DNA of 47,243 nt from Candidatus Rubneribacter avistercoris (GTDB lineage: Bacteria; Actinomycetota; Coriobacteriia; Coriobacteriales; Eggerthellaceae). The stretch is taken from the NCBI GenBank assembly GCA_019115845.1, contig DXCU01000057.1:1-47243 (forward strand), read 5' to 3'. Both the position numbers and the translations under genes were made by a program. Shown here in pieces: positions 8,332 to 16,099 of this stretch (positions are counted from its first letter, which is position 1; the number at the start of each line of letters is the position of its first letter). Below the pieces are notes generated by a model. The model saw only the letters and a list, made by a program, of their open reading frames with translations. It was not told the origin of the DNA and ran no database searches.

Positions 8332-9093
8332 TTATATGCATGCGTGAGAACGATTCGTGTTCGGCGCCGCAACGGCCCGGGCAGCGTCCCCGGCCCCGCG
8401 CCTCGCGCGGCCCCCGGCCGCGTCCGCGTCGGAAGCCAGCTGCGTTCGGATGCCCACCAGCACATCCACCAAGCCGATGTAGAAGCCCGCGTCCGCGCCC
8501 AGCTTCAAAAGCCGCATCCGGTAAGCGGTCAGCCAGGCAAGCCGCTCCGCCAAAAACCGGCGGGCGGCGTCGTGGGCGCCGGAGCGCACCAGCACGGCCG
8601 CCAGGTCAAGCTCGAGCGCCAGATGGTCCGGACAGGCCGCAAACTGCAACGGCACATCCATGCCCATACGCTCGACGAGGTCTTTCATGTACCGCGCCGA
8701 ATCCCCCTGGTACATGCCCGCGCAGCGCGAGAACGGCGACGGCAGCGCTCCGTTCGACCACGTCGCGTACAGCGACTCCACGGGAACCGCCGAATCCGGC
8801 AGCCCTCCGGTGAAGTGGCGGGCGGCAAACGCCCGCTTCTCGTCGTACGTCGGCGGCGCGAACAGCGCCTTCACCTCGCCTGCGGAAAGGAACTCCTGCA
8901 AGGGGCAGCGCCTGCGCGCACGGCTGATGGGGCTTGCCGGCCCGCCGAGCGCATCGCCATCCTGCAACGCCCTGCGAACGGCGTCCAGAAAGTCGGACCA
9001 CACCGGCCGCGTCGTCAGCTGAACCCATTCGTCGCGCTCAACGGGAGCGAAGCACGCGGACAGCACCGCGAGCATCTCGTCGCTCTCCATCAT
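8332..9093 (-). CDS. TorD/DmsD-family chaperone for the molybdoenzyme
   Basis: A 253-residue all-helical cytoplasmic protein of the TorD/DmsD family. Members bind the Tat signal of a molybdoenzyme and hold export back until cofactor is inserted. The recognisable core is the stretch containing SLYATWSNGALPSPFSR followed by MYQGDSARYMKDLVERMG (the usual Y-x-SD-A-Y-M region) and the HLALELDLAAVLV helix. The C-terminal 35 residues are Ala/Arg/Asp-rich low complexity. Start ATG 9093 follows AAAGGAGG. The stop lies 14 bases before the catalytic-subunit start, so the pair is co-translated. The gene order supports the molybdoenzyme next to it as the client. Confidence 0.88.
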   Translation of the reverse strand: MMESDEMLAVLSACFAPVERDEWVQLTTRPVWSDFLDAVRRALQDGDALGGPASPISRARRRCPLQEFLSAGEVKALFAPPTYDEKRAFAARHFTGGLPDSAVPVESLYATWSNGALPSPFSRCAGMYQGDSARYMKDLVERMGMDVPLQFAACPDHLALELDLAAVLVRSGAHDAARRFLAERLAWLTAYRMRLLKLGADAGFYIGLVDVLVGIRTQLASDADAAGGRARRGAGDAARAVAAPNTNRSHACI

Positions 9094-9174
9094 CGCCTTG
9101 CCTCCTTTCCTGCGATCGTCCCTTCGCCTGTGCGCCCGCCTCTGCGGCGAGCGGGCATGTTCGGCAGGTGCTCC

Positions 9175-9936
9175 TTACACCTGCACGAGGGTCGTCGTCC
9201 TCACAACGCCCTGGTCGATGACCTTCTGGGCGATGTCTTGCCAATCGATGAACTTGATGGCGCCGTTTGGGCACTGCTCGGCGCATCGACCGCACGAGAT
9301 GCACTTCGTGGACACGCGGGAGCGGCTGTCGATGCGCGGCATGTTCCACGGGCACGCCTGCGCGCACATGCCGCAGCCGATGCAGCGGTCGGTGTCCACC
9401 ATGCGGGCGCCGTTGTCCTCGCTGGCGTAGATGGCGTGCACCGGGCAGTAGCTCATGCACGCGGCGTCGGCGCACTGCTTGCAATGCTCCACCGTGAACT
9501 GGCAGTTGCCGTAGGATCCGTCGCCCACGCCGGGGTTCGTGCCGAAGTTGTAGTTGTCCCACACGCGCACGCGCGCGATGTGCTGGCACACACGGCCGTC
9601 GTTTTTCAACGTGCACATCATCTCGCAACGCTGGCAGCCAGAGCAGCGGGCGCGGTCGGTGACGATCATCTTCGTGGGCGTGGTGCGGATCTCGATGCGC
9701 CCCGAGGCGATGGATGCGGACGTGACGCCCCACGAGGCCAGCACGCCGCCGGCGACGAGGCCGGCCACGCCGCAGCCGGCCATGGCCAGCACCGTGCGGC
9801 GCGTGAAGGTCTTATGCGCGGTCGTCTCCTTGGATGCGGGCGCCGTGCCACCGGTCGCGCCGGTCGCGCTCGCGGATTCGGTTGCCTGATCGTTTTGCTC
9901 CTCGGAGGCGTTTTGGTTCAGATGGGAATCTGACAT
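9175..9936 (-). CDS. Tat-exported four-cluster ferredoxin-type protein, first gene of the operon
   Basis: A 253-residue iron-sulfur protein with a long polar N-terminus, then a Tat motif (TRRTVLAMAGCGVAGLVAGG, residues 45-64). Four clusters are indicated: CSGCQRCEMMC, CKQCADAACMSYC, CIGCGMCAQAC and CISCGRCAEQC. It resembles DmsB/HydN-type electron carriers and the FeS partner proteins often found beside tungsten aldehyde oxidoreductases. It heads the minus-strand operon and faces the aldehyde oxidoreductase gene across a shared control region. It could therefore serve either the molybdoenzyme or the oxidoreductase. The Tat signal argues for a place outside the membrane and so for the molybdoenzyme, unless the signal works as an anchor. 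Confidence 0.85.
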   Translation of the reverse strand: MSDSHLNQNASEEQNDQATESASATGATGGTAPASKETTAHKTFTRRTVLAMAGCGVAGLVAGGVLASWGVTSASIASGRIEIRTTPTKMIVTDRARCSGCQRCEMMCTLKNDGRVCQHIARVRVWDNYNFGTNPGVGDGSYGNCQFTVEHCKQCADAACMSYCPVHAIYASEDNGARMVDTDRCIGCGMCAQACPWNMPRIDSRSRVSTKCISCGRCAEQCPNGAIKFIDWQDIAQKVIDQGVVRTTTLVQV

Positions 9937-10067
9937 AGCCTGATGCTCCCTCCCTCACATCGGTTTGGTGAGTCTCGTCTTGAAAACGCCGCTCGCACGC
10001 GCGCCACGCTTGAGCGCTTCTCCCACGCAACGGACACGCAGTATGGGCCCCGCAGGGAGCGCGCCCT

Positions 10068-10082
10068 CCCCTCTTTGAGGGG
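10068..10082. promoter_or_regulatory. Palindromic operator candidate, copy 1
   Basis: A perfect palindrome: CCCCTC-TTT-GAGGGG. It is 132 bases upstream of the FeS gene start (minus strand) and 175 bases upstream of the aldehyde oxidoreductase start. The same arms recur at 10115-10131 and, imperfectly, at 14350-14363. I infer it to be a regulator site, probably for the LuxR protein at 14494. Confidence 0.65.
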
Positions 10083-10114
10083 CATTTAGTCGCTGACCAG
10101 CAAATTTGTCACAT

Positions 10115-10131
10115 TACCCTCAAAGAGGGTA
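10115..10131. promoter_or_regulatory. Palindromic operator candidate, copy 2
   Basis: A perfect 17-base palindrome TACCCTC-AAA-GAGGGTA. Its core is copy 1 read on the other strand. Centre-to-centre distance from copy 1 is 48 bases, so each copy may serve one of the two divergent promoters. No spacer base beyond the core is shared. Confidence 0.65.
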
Positions 10132-10256
10132 CAGAGGGGAACCATCCTGGACGATACTCGCGGAAGACAAACGCCGTCAGCGCCCGTTGCGCTTCGCGGT
10201 TCCCGCGCAACACGGAACCTCACGTATCCTTATCCACAGATTGGGAGAGAAGCAAC

Positions 10257-12401
10257 ATGGCTGACGAAACATCGTACGGATGGGCCGGCAAGATCCTCCG
10301 CGTCAATCTGAGCACAGGCTCGGTCACGACGCAGCCGACCGACCCCTACAAAGAGTACATCGGCGGCATGGGCCTGGCCAACAAGATCATGTACGACGAG
10401 GTGCCCGCCGGCACCGATCCCCTCTCGCCCGAGAACAAGATCGTGTTCGCCGTGGGCCCGCTGACGGCTTCCGGCGTGCCCCTGGCCGGCCGCACCACCA
10501 TCTGCTCGCTTTCGACGTTCTCGAAGGACCACCTCGTCATCGACGCGCACTGCGGCGGCATGATCGGCGCGAAGATCAAGCTGGCCGGCTGGGACGCCAT
10601 CGTTTTGGAGGGCGCCTCCGACCATCCGGTCTACCTCAACGTGAAAAACGACGAAGTGACCATCAAGGACGCGAGCGACGTGTGGGGCCTGGGCACCCGC
10701 GCCGCCACCGAGGCGCTGTGCCGCAAGGAAAGCGTCAGGGCCTGCGTGGCCACCATCGGCCCGGCGGGCGAGAACCTGCTGCCCTACGCGGTCATCATCA
10801 ACTCGCGCAACCACTCGGCGGGCGCCGGCGTGGGAGCGGTCATGGGCTCTAAGATGGTGAAGGCCATCGTCGTGGAAGGCGACGGATCGGTGAACGTCAA
10901 GGACCCGCAGGCCGTGGCCGACCTGTCCGATTACATGCTGCGCGAGATCATCGGCTCGAACAACAACCATGTGGTGCCCTCCACCCAGCAGGAGTGGGCC
11001 GAGTACTACGACAAGGGCTCGCGTTGGACGGCGCGCAAGGGCCTGTACTGGGCGGCCGCCGAGGGCGACCCCATTGAGACGGGCGAGCCGAAGCCGGGCG
11101 AGCTCAACACCGTGGGCTACCGCTGCATGAAATCCACGAAGGACCTGGGCGCCGCAGCCGAGAAGTACACCGTCAAGATGAACGGCTGCCACGGCTGCCC
11201 CATCCACTGCTATTCCGACCTGCGTGTGGAGGGCACCAAGGAGGCGACGGGTTACGAGACGGCAGGCAACACCTGCGCCGCGAACTTCCCCGTCAGCTCC
11301 TACATGGAGGGCTTCCTCAAGATGGGCCTCAAGGACGAGGGCAAAGGCGACCTGTCCGTGCTGTGGGACACCACGACGTCCAACATGATGGACAACCTGG
11401 GCATCTGGTGCAACTACGCCCAGCTGTACCGCGACATCGCCTACTGCCACACCGCCGGCGTGTTCAAGCGCGTGCTGTCCGAGGAGGAGTACAACTCCAT
11501 CCATTGGGAGAAGTTCAACGCCGACGTGGCCGATCCCACCGTCATGGTGGAGATCTTGGAGAAGATTGCACGCAACGACTCGGAGCTGGCCTACGTCGCG
11601 CACGGGCCGTACGTGTGGTGCGCGCGCTGGGGCGAGCAAGCTTGGTTCGACAACGCCAAGTCCACGCTGGTCAACTACCGCGGCTGGCCCGTGCACCACT
11701 CCATCGAGTGCTTCGGCCAGGTGGGCGCCGTGTACAACATGATGTTCAACCGCGACGACATGATACACTCCGCCGTGAACTTCCAGGGATGCGGCCTGCC
11801 CCTTGAGCTGAAACGGGAGATAGCCGCCGAGGTGTGGGGCGGCGAGGACGCGTGCGACCCGGACAAGAACTACACGCCCATGAACGACCACAAGGCGAAC
11901 TTCGCGTGGTGGTCCATCGTCACCGATGTGCTGCACGACTCGCTCACGCTGTGCAACTGGGTGTGGCCGATGACCATGAGCCCCACGAAGGCCCGCAACT
12001 ACCGCGGCGACCTTGATCTGGAGGCCAAGTTCTTCAAGGCCGTCACCGGCCAGGAGGTGACCACCGACGACCTGTACAAGGCCGGCGCCAAGATCATGAC
12101 GCTGCAGCGCGCGAACACGGTGCGCGGCATGACCGACGAAAGCGGCGCCATCGGCTGCAACGACCTGCGTAACGTCCACGACGTGATCACCTCGTGGGCC
12201 TTCGACAAAGACCCCGACAAGCAGCCGTTCACGGAGGGCACCGACAAGATGGACCGCGACGACTTCCAGACGGCGCTTGGCATGGTGTACGCGAAGTTCG
12301 GCTGGGACGAGCGCCTGGGCTGCCCGACGGGTGCCTGCCTTGACGCATACGGCATGGCCGACGTCAAGGAGGAGCTGGACAGCCTGGGATTGCTGCCGTA
12401 G
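10257..12401 (+). CDS. Aldehyde:ferredoxin oxidoreductase-family tungsten enzyme
   Basis: A 714-residue member of the AOR family, tungstopterin enzymes that interconvert aldehydes and carboxylic acids, or reduce other carbonyl or aromatic substrates, with ferredoxin. The N-terminal AOR fold is clear: GWAGKILRVNLSTGSV at the start, GPLTASGVPLAGRTTICSLS, and NSRNHSAGAGVGAVMGSK, which binds pterin. The [4Fe-4S] cysteines are C311-x2-C314-x3-C318 (CHGCPIHC), plus a distant cysteine, probably C688 or C694 in GCPTGAC. It has no signal peptide, so it should be cytoplasmic. It is about 100 residues longer than the archaeal enzymes (about 605), as in several bacterial relatives. ATG 10257 follows GGGAG. 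It is divergent from the FeS/molybdoenzyme operon and ends in its own terminator. Substrate unknown. Confidence 0.92.
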   Translation: MADETSYGWAGKILRVNLSTGSVTTQPTDPYKEYIGGMGLANKIMYDEVPAGTDPLSPENKIVFAVGPLTASGVPLAGRTTICSLSTFSKDHLVIDAHCGGMIGAKIKLAGWDAIVLEGASDHPVYLNVKNDEVTIKDASDVWGLGTRAATEALCRKESVRACVATIGPAGENLLPYAVIINSRNHSAGAGVGAVMGSKMVKAIVVEGDGSVNVKDPQAVADLSDYMLREIIGSNNNHVVPSTQQEWAEYYDKGSRWTARKGLYWAAAEGDPIETGEPKPGELNTVGYRCMKSTKDLGAAAEKYTVKMNGCHGCPIHCYSDLRVEGTKEATGYETAGNTCAANFPVSSYMEGFLKMGLKDEGKGDLSVLWDTTTSNMMDNLGIWCNYAQLYRDIAYCHTAGVFKRVLSEEEYNSIHWEKFNADVADPTVMVEILEKIARNDSELAYVAHGPYVWCARWGEQAWFDNAKSTLVNYRGWPVHHSIECFGQVGAVYNMMFNRDDMIHSAVNFQGCGLPLELKREIAAEVWGGEDACDPDKNYTPMNDHKANFAWWSIVTDVLHDSLTLCNWVWPMTMSPTKARNYRGDLDLEAKFFKAVTGQEVTTDDLYKAGAKIMTLQRANTVRGMTDESGAIGCNDLRNVHDVITSWAFDKDPDKQPFTEGTDKMDRDDFQTALGMVYAKFGWDERLGCPTGACLDAYGMADVKEELDSLGLLP

Positions 12402-12471
12402 CGAACCGTTTCAACGCCGCAGATCGCGCCCCGCTTCCCCCCTGTCCGCGCGATCTGCCGGCCCTTCTTGC

Positions 12472-12507
12472 GGCCCCCGGCGCCATCAAGTTGCGCCGGG
12501 GGCCTTC
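12472..12507 (+). terminator. Intrinsic terminator of the aldehyde oxidoreductase gene
   Basis: A perfect 12-bp stem GGCCCCCGGCGC / GCGCCGGGGGCC (12472-12483 with 12493-12504), followed by TTCTC. A second 10-bp stem (CAGATCGCGC / GCGCGATCTG, 12420-12457) lies just upstream, between the stop codon and this terminator. Confidence 0.7.
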
Positions 12508-12538
12508 TCATGCGCTGGAGCGAAGGCGGAGTTGCGCG

Positions 12539-14254
12539 CTACATATGGAGATGGCGCTCCACCGCATCCCATTCGGCGAGCGAAGCGGCGTAGGCGGGAG
12601 AGAGGAAGTCGGTGGAAAAGAAGTACGCATCGCCGTTCGAAGCGACGGTGCGCTCGATGTCGGGATGATCGTCGGAGGCCCGCACGGCCTCCCACGCTGC
12701 GGCGATGTCCTCGTCGGTCATGCGAAACGGCGGGTTCTTCAGGCTCGATGCCGCCAACGGACGCGGGTAGACGCGCGACTCCTCGCGCACGCACTCGACG
12801 AACGTGACCATGCGGTCGTCCTCGGCGGCAAGGAACGCCCAACGCGCGTAGGCGTCGGTCATGAAACCGCGATCGTACAGGTAGTAGCTGTGCGCGCCCA
12901 CGAACGTGGCGATATGCTCGCAATCGATGGGAAGCTCTGCGGCGTCCTCGCCCTCGCCGGTCTCCACCAGCACGTACTCGCCCTCGATCCCCTCCAGGCG
13001 ATACCCTGCGGGGATGTCCAAGCCGGCAAAGGGGTTGTCGGGGTTATCGGGGTTGTCAAAAGCGTCGGGAGCACCGGGGCCGTCGGCGCCCGCCGCGCCG
13101 TCCCCGGCGCCGACTCCGGCCGCATCGTTTTTGGCCTCGGCGGCGCCGCCATCGCCAACCGATCCGCCGCTCGCTTCCCCGCACGATCCCGCATCCTGCG
13201 ACGCGCGCGCCGGCTTTTCCGGCGCCTCCTTCGGCTCCCCATCCTCGGGACGCAAAAACGCGGGGACGCCCACGGCGCGCGTGGCCGTGCGGAACACGGG
13301 CGCAGGCTCGGGCGCGGCGGCGGCAGCGGCCTCGGCCCGCGCGGCCCGATCGTCCTCCACGTGCTCGTAGACCAGCATCTCGAACTCGTCGGACGTCAGA
13401 TGTGCGGGCACCAGGCCGATCTCGGCCCAGCGAGCGGGCGTGACAAGCCGGCTGTCCGCAGACTGGGCGCGCACGTCGTCGAACACGCGCGCAAGGGCAT
13501 TGTGCTCGGCAAGCGCACGGGCGCGCGCCTCGGCTTCGCCGTCGGCGTCCGCCGCGCCCGCGACATCCGCAGCGTCCCCCGCGCCCTCCGCAGGCGCGTC
13601 ACCCTCGGCGTCTCCTTCATCCTCGGCAAGCGCGCCGTCCCCGGCGCCCGTTTCCGCTTCGTCCGCCGCCGGGCCGAATCGCAGCTCGATGCGCGCGTCG
13701 CGCAGCGAGCAATGCTCGCACATGGCGCAGGAAAGGGACAGCTCGTCGCACGGCACCACGGCGTCGAGGTCGGCGATCGCGCCGCCGCGGTTGATGATGA
13801 AATCTCCGATGAGCGCCCGCACCCCTTCGGCGGCGAAGTACGCGGTGTGGATCTTGTCCCACGGCACGCCGTCAAGCGCCTCTTTCACGTCGTCGGGCCT
13901 GATGGCCAAAGCCTCGGCGAACGTCTTGCCCTCCACCATCGAGCACACCACGCTCGCGCACGCCGTCATGGCCAGGCAGCCGCGCGCCTTGAAGCCCGCG
14001 CGCACGAACGTCTCCGTCTCGGGGTCGATGACGGCGAACAGGCGCAGCGCAACCTCGCCGCGTTTGGACTTCCCCACCATGCATTGGGCGTTGAACCCCT
14101 CGGGTGCGCCGCTGTTCTTGAAATTGGCCACCACCGACAGCAACGTGTCGGAGTACCCCGCCGTGCCGGCCTCCACCTCGGTCTGGTACACGTCGGCAGT
14201 GCGGATGACCGCGCGCTCGTCCGGCTCGACGTAGACGTTCCTCGACTCTCCCAT
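12539..14254 (-). CDS. NifU/IscU-like protein with altered cysteines, fused to an acidic linker and an unknown C-terminal domain
   Basis: A 571-residue protein. Residues about 33-155 align by eye with IscU/NifU-N scaffolds (YSDTLL..., FKARGCLAMTACASVV, MVEGKTFAEALAI, KIHTAYFAAEGVRALIGDF). Of the three IscU cluster cysteines only the middle one remains (Cys93 in ARGC). The first is Arg65 (SKRGE where IscU has ACGD) and the third is Thr137 (KIHTA for KIHCS). A new cysteine group C169-x6-C176-x2-C179-x2-C182 follows directly. Residues about 195-430 are acidic Ala/Gly/Asp/Glu low complexity with a DNPDNPDNPF repeat. Residues about 430-571 form an unrecognised folded domain rich in aromatic residues. 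ATG 14254 follows AAGGAG; the longer frame to 14323 lacks one. It is divergent from the LuxR gene and shares operator copy 3. It may help mature or regulate the FeS enzymes nearby. Confidence 0.7.
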   Translation of the reverse strand: MGESRNVYVEPDERAVIRTADVYQTEVEAGTAGYSDTLLSVVANFKNSGAPEGFNAQCMVGKSKRGEVALRLFAVIDPETETFVRAGFKARGCLAMTACASVVCSMVEGKTFAEALAIRPDDVKEALDGVPWDKIHTAYFAAEGVRALIGDFIINRGGAIADLDAVVPCDELSLSCAMCEHCSLRDARIELRFGPAADEAETGAGDGALAEDEGDAEGDAPAEGAGDAADVAGAADADGEAEARARALAEHNALARVFDDVRAQSADSRLVTPARWAEIGLVPAHLTSDEFEMLVYEHVEDDRAARAEAAAAAAPEPAPVFRTATRAVGVPAFLRPEDGEPKEAPEKPARASQDAGSCGEASGGSVGDGGAAEAKNDAAGVGAGDGAAGADGPGAPDAFDNPDNPDNPFAGLDIPAGYRLEGIEGEYVLVETGEGEDAAELPIDCEHIATFVGAHSYYLYDRGFMTDAYARWAFLAAEDDRMVTFVECVREESRVYPRPLAASSLKNPPFRMTDEDIAAAWEAVRASDDHPDIERTVASNGDAYFFSTDFLSPAYAASLAEWDAVERHLHM

Positions 14255-14349
14255 GCGTTTGCTCCTTGCCCTCTTGGCAGCCGCCGCTCGCTCTGCGAAG
14301 CGGCTTTCTCTCGCCCGCCCCATGGTGCCCGAGCGGATGGGCGCGGCAT

Positions 14350-14363
14350 CCCCTCTTTGAGGA
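14350..14363. promoter_or_regulatory. Palindromic operator candidate, copy 3 (imperfect)
   Basis: CCCCTC-TTT-GAGGA, identical to copy 1 except for the last arm bases. It sits in the divergent region between the NifU-like gene (start 14254, minus) and the LuxR gene (start 14494, plus). This fits autoregulation or joint control of the locus. Confidence 0.5.
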
Positions 14364-14493
14364 TAAACGGAGCGCGCAGGCTCAAATGCTTGTCAACAAA
14401 ATGAGACTTTCGCACTATACAGACAAAAAATTGACTACAATGGTGCGCTAACATGCCCAAGCCGATTCGAGAGCACGGGAGGGGGAACGGGCT

Positions 14494-16047
14494 GTGGCGA
14501 ACCAAGCGCCTCAAACGACCGCGGACGAACCCGAGGACGCGCGACCGCGCCTGGGCGAAGCCGTGCGCTCGCTTCCGCGCTACGCTGCGCTCTGGCCGCT
14601 CGTGCTGGGGCTGGCGTTCAGCCGCTCGGGGCTCATCGTGGCCACCTACGGCAGCTACGCGAGCACTGACCAGGGAGTGTTCACCGACGGGGCGATGCTG
14701 GCAACGCTCGTGGTGCTGGCCGCGCTCTTCCTGGCGCTGCTGCTCTCCAAACGGACCATCGGCAAGCGCGCCGTCAACCTTGCCGCGCGCACCTGCGTGG
14801 CGCTCCAAGCGGTCTGCCTGATCGGGCTTGCCCTGGCAGGGGCGACGAAGCAGAGCGTGGAAATCCAGTTCGCGCTGAGCTCCCTTCACACGCTCGCCTC
14901 GTCGGGAGCCATCTTCTACTGGCTGCGCCGGGCGCGCGGCACAAGCACCACGGCGGCCGTCGTGTTCGTGTTCTCCGCGCTCATCGTGAGTGAGGTGGAG
15001 ATCTACCTCTGCTTGCTGCTGCCGCCCGTCGCCGCCGACCTGACGGCCTTGGCGCTCGTCTGCGTGCAGTACCCCTGCATGCTGTGGGCGCGCGAGCGCG
15101 TCCAGCCGTACAAGCTGGCGTCGCCCACCTTGGCGCACGACTACTTCAGCTTCGCGAAGACCGCGATGCAAAGCAAGCAGTTCCTCATGGCCACGGCCAT
15201 CGGCATAGGGTGCCTCTCCGTGGTCATCGGGCTTTTGCGCGGCTACCCCAGCGGCGAGGCCATCGCGTTCGCGCCGGGCACGCGCGCGGCTTACGGCGCG
15301 CTCACCATCGCTTTGTGCGCCACGATCATCGTGCTCGTGCTCATGCGCAAGCAGCACGTCATGACCGTGGGGACGTTTGCCGTCATGGAGCTTCTGGCCT
15401 GCCTGGCCCTTGTGATCTACGCGGCGTTTCCCGACATGCTGGACATCGGGGCGGTGTTCACCACCACGCTGAACGCCCTCATGGTGGCGTTCACCTGGTA
15501 CATCATCATCGCGTTCATGAGCTACGGATGGCGCGACCCCTACTATTACGCCATCGCCGGCTGGCTGGTGTGGCTGGGATGCCGCGCGGTGTCACGCGTG
15601 GCCATCATGGAGCTGTACCCCGCCTCAGGCAACGACATGCTCATGAACGCCGTCATGGGCGGGTTCTTGGTGCTGTCGACGCAGGTCGTGTTCGTGCAGT
15701 TCCTCGCCATCGCGCTGGACGGCGCCAACGAGCAGAAGCGAAGGAGCGAGCGGCGGCAGGGCGTGGTGTCCGCGCTTATGGCGCTCGACCAAAACGAGAG
15801 CATGTCGGAGCTTCGCCAAGCGTCCATGCAGCACAACGCCGAGGAGATGGGCAGGCAGTTTTTGCTTTCCGAACGCGAGGTGGAGGTGCTTGCGCTCTAC
15901 GCGCTCGGCCACACGCAAAAGCGCGTGGCCGAGGAGCTGTTCATCACGCAGGGCACCGCGCACGCGCACATCAAGCGCATCTACGCGAAGACGGGGCTGC
16001 ACTCCCGCCAGGAGATCATCGACTACCTCAAGCAGTACGCGTCGTGA
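14494..16047 (+). CDS. LuxR-family regulator with multi-helix membrane sensor domain
   Basis: A 517-residue one-component regulator. About twelve hydrophobic segments fill residues 30-415. A charged linker (about 415-455) follows, then a C-terminal LuxR helix-turn-helix: SEREVEVLALYALGHTQKRV starts near residue 458, with the recognition helix around QGTAHAHIKRIYAKTG. This design, a transporter-like membrane domain fused directly to a LuxR DNA-binding domain, is expanded in Eggerthellaceae and regulates specific respiratory reductases there. The start is GTG 14494 with GGAGGGGG 8 bases upstream. It is divergent from the NifU-like gene and follows the molybdenum/tungsten enzymes. The palindromes at 10068, 10115 and 14350 are the best candidates for its binding sites (inferred). 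The ligand is unknown. Confidence 0.88.
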   Translation: MANQAPQTTADEPEDARPRLGEAVRSLPRYAALWPLVLGLAFSRSGLIVATYGSYASTDQGVFTDGAMLATLVVLAALFLALLLSKRTIGKRAVNLAARTCVALQAVCLIGLALAGATKQSVEIQFALSSLHTLASSGAIFYWLRRARGTSTTAAVVFVFSALIVSEVEIYLCLLLPPVAADLTALALVCVQYPCMLWARERVQPYKLASPTLAHDYFSFAKTAMQSKQFLMATAIGIGCLSVVIGLLRGYPSGEAIAFAPGTRAAYGALTIALCATIIVLVLMRKQHVMTVGTFAVMELLACLALVIYAAFPDMLDIGAVFTTTLNALMVAFTWYIIIAFMSYGWRDPYYYAIAGWLVWLGCRAVSRVAIMELYPASGNDMLMNAVMGGFLVLSTQVVFVQFLAIALDGANEQKRRSERRQGVVSALMALDQNESMSELRQASMQHNAEEMGRQFLLSEREVEVLALYALGHTQKRVAEELFITQGTAHAHIKRIYAKTGLHSRQEIIDYLKQYAS

Positions 16048-16099
16048 CCTTGCCGGCGCGGTGCCGCTTGGGAAGAAAGACGGACGAGCAGCGGCCCTG

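Noticed and set aside
10230-12179. 649-residue open frame on the minus strand opposite the AOR gene
   Set aside because: Low-complexity shadow of the AOR coding sequence; no motifs, no ribosome site.
14255-14323. Longer N-terminus for the NifU-like protein
   Set aside because: The 23 extra residues are Arg/Ala-rich with no ribosome site, whereas ATG 14254 has AAGGAG.
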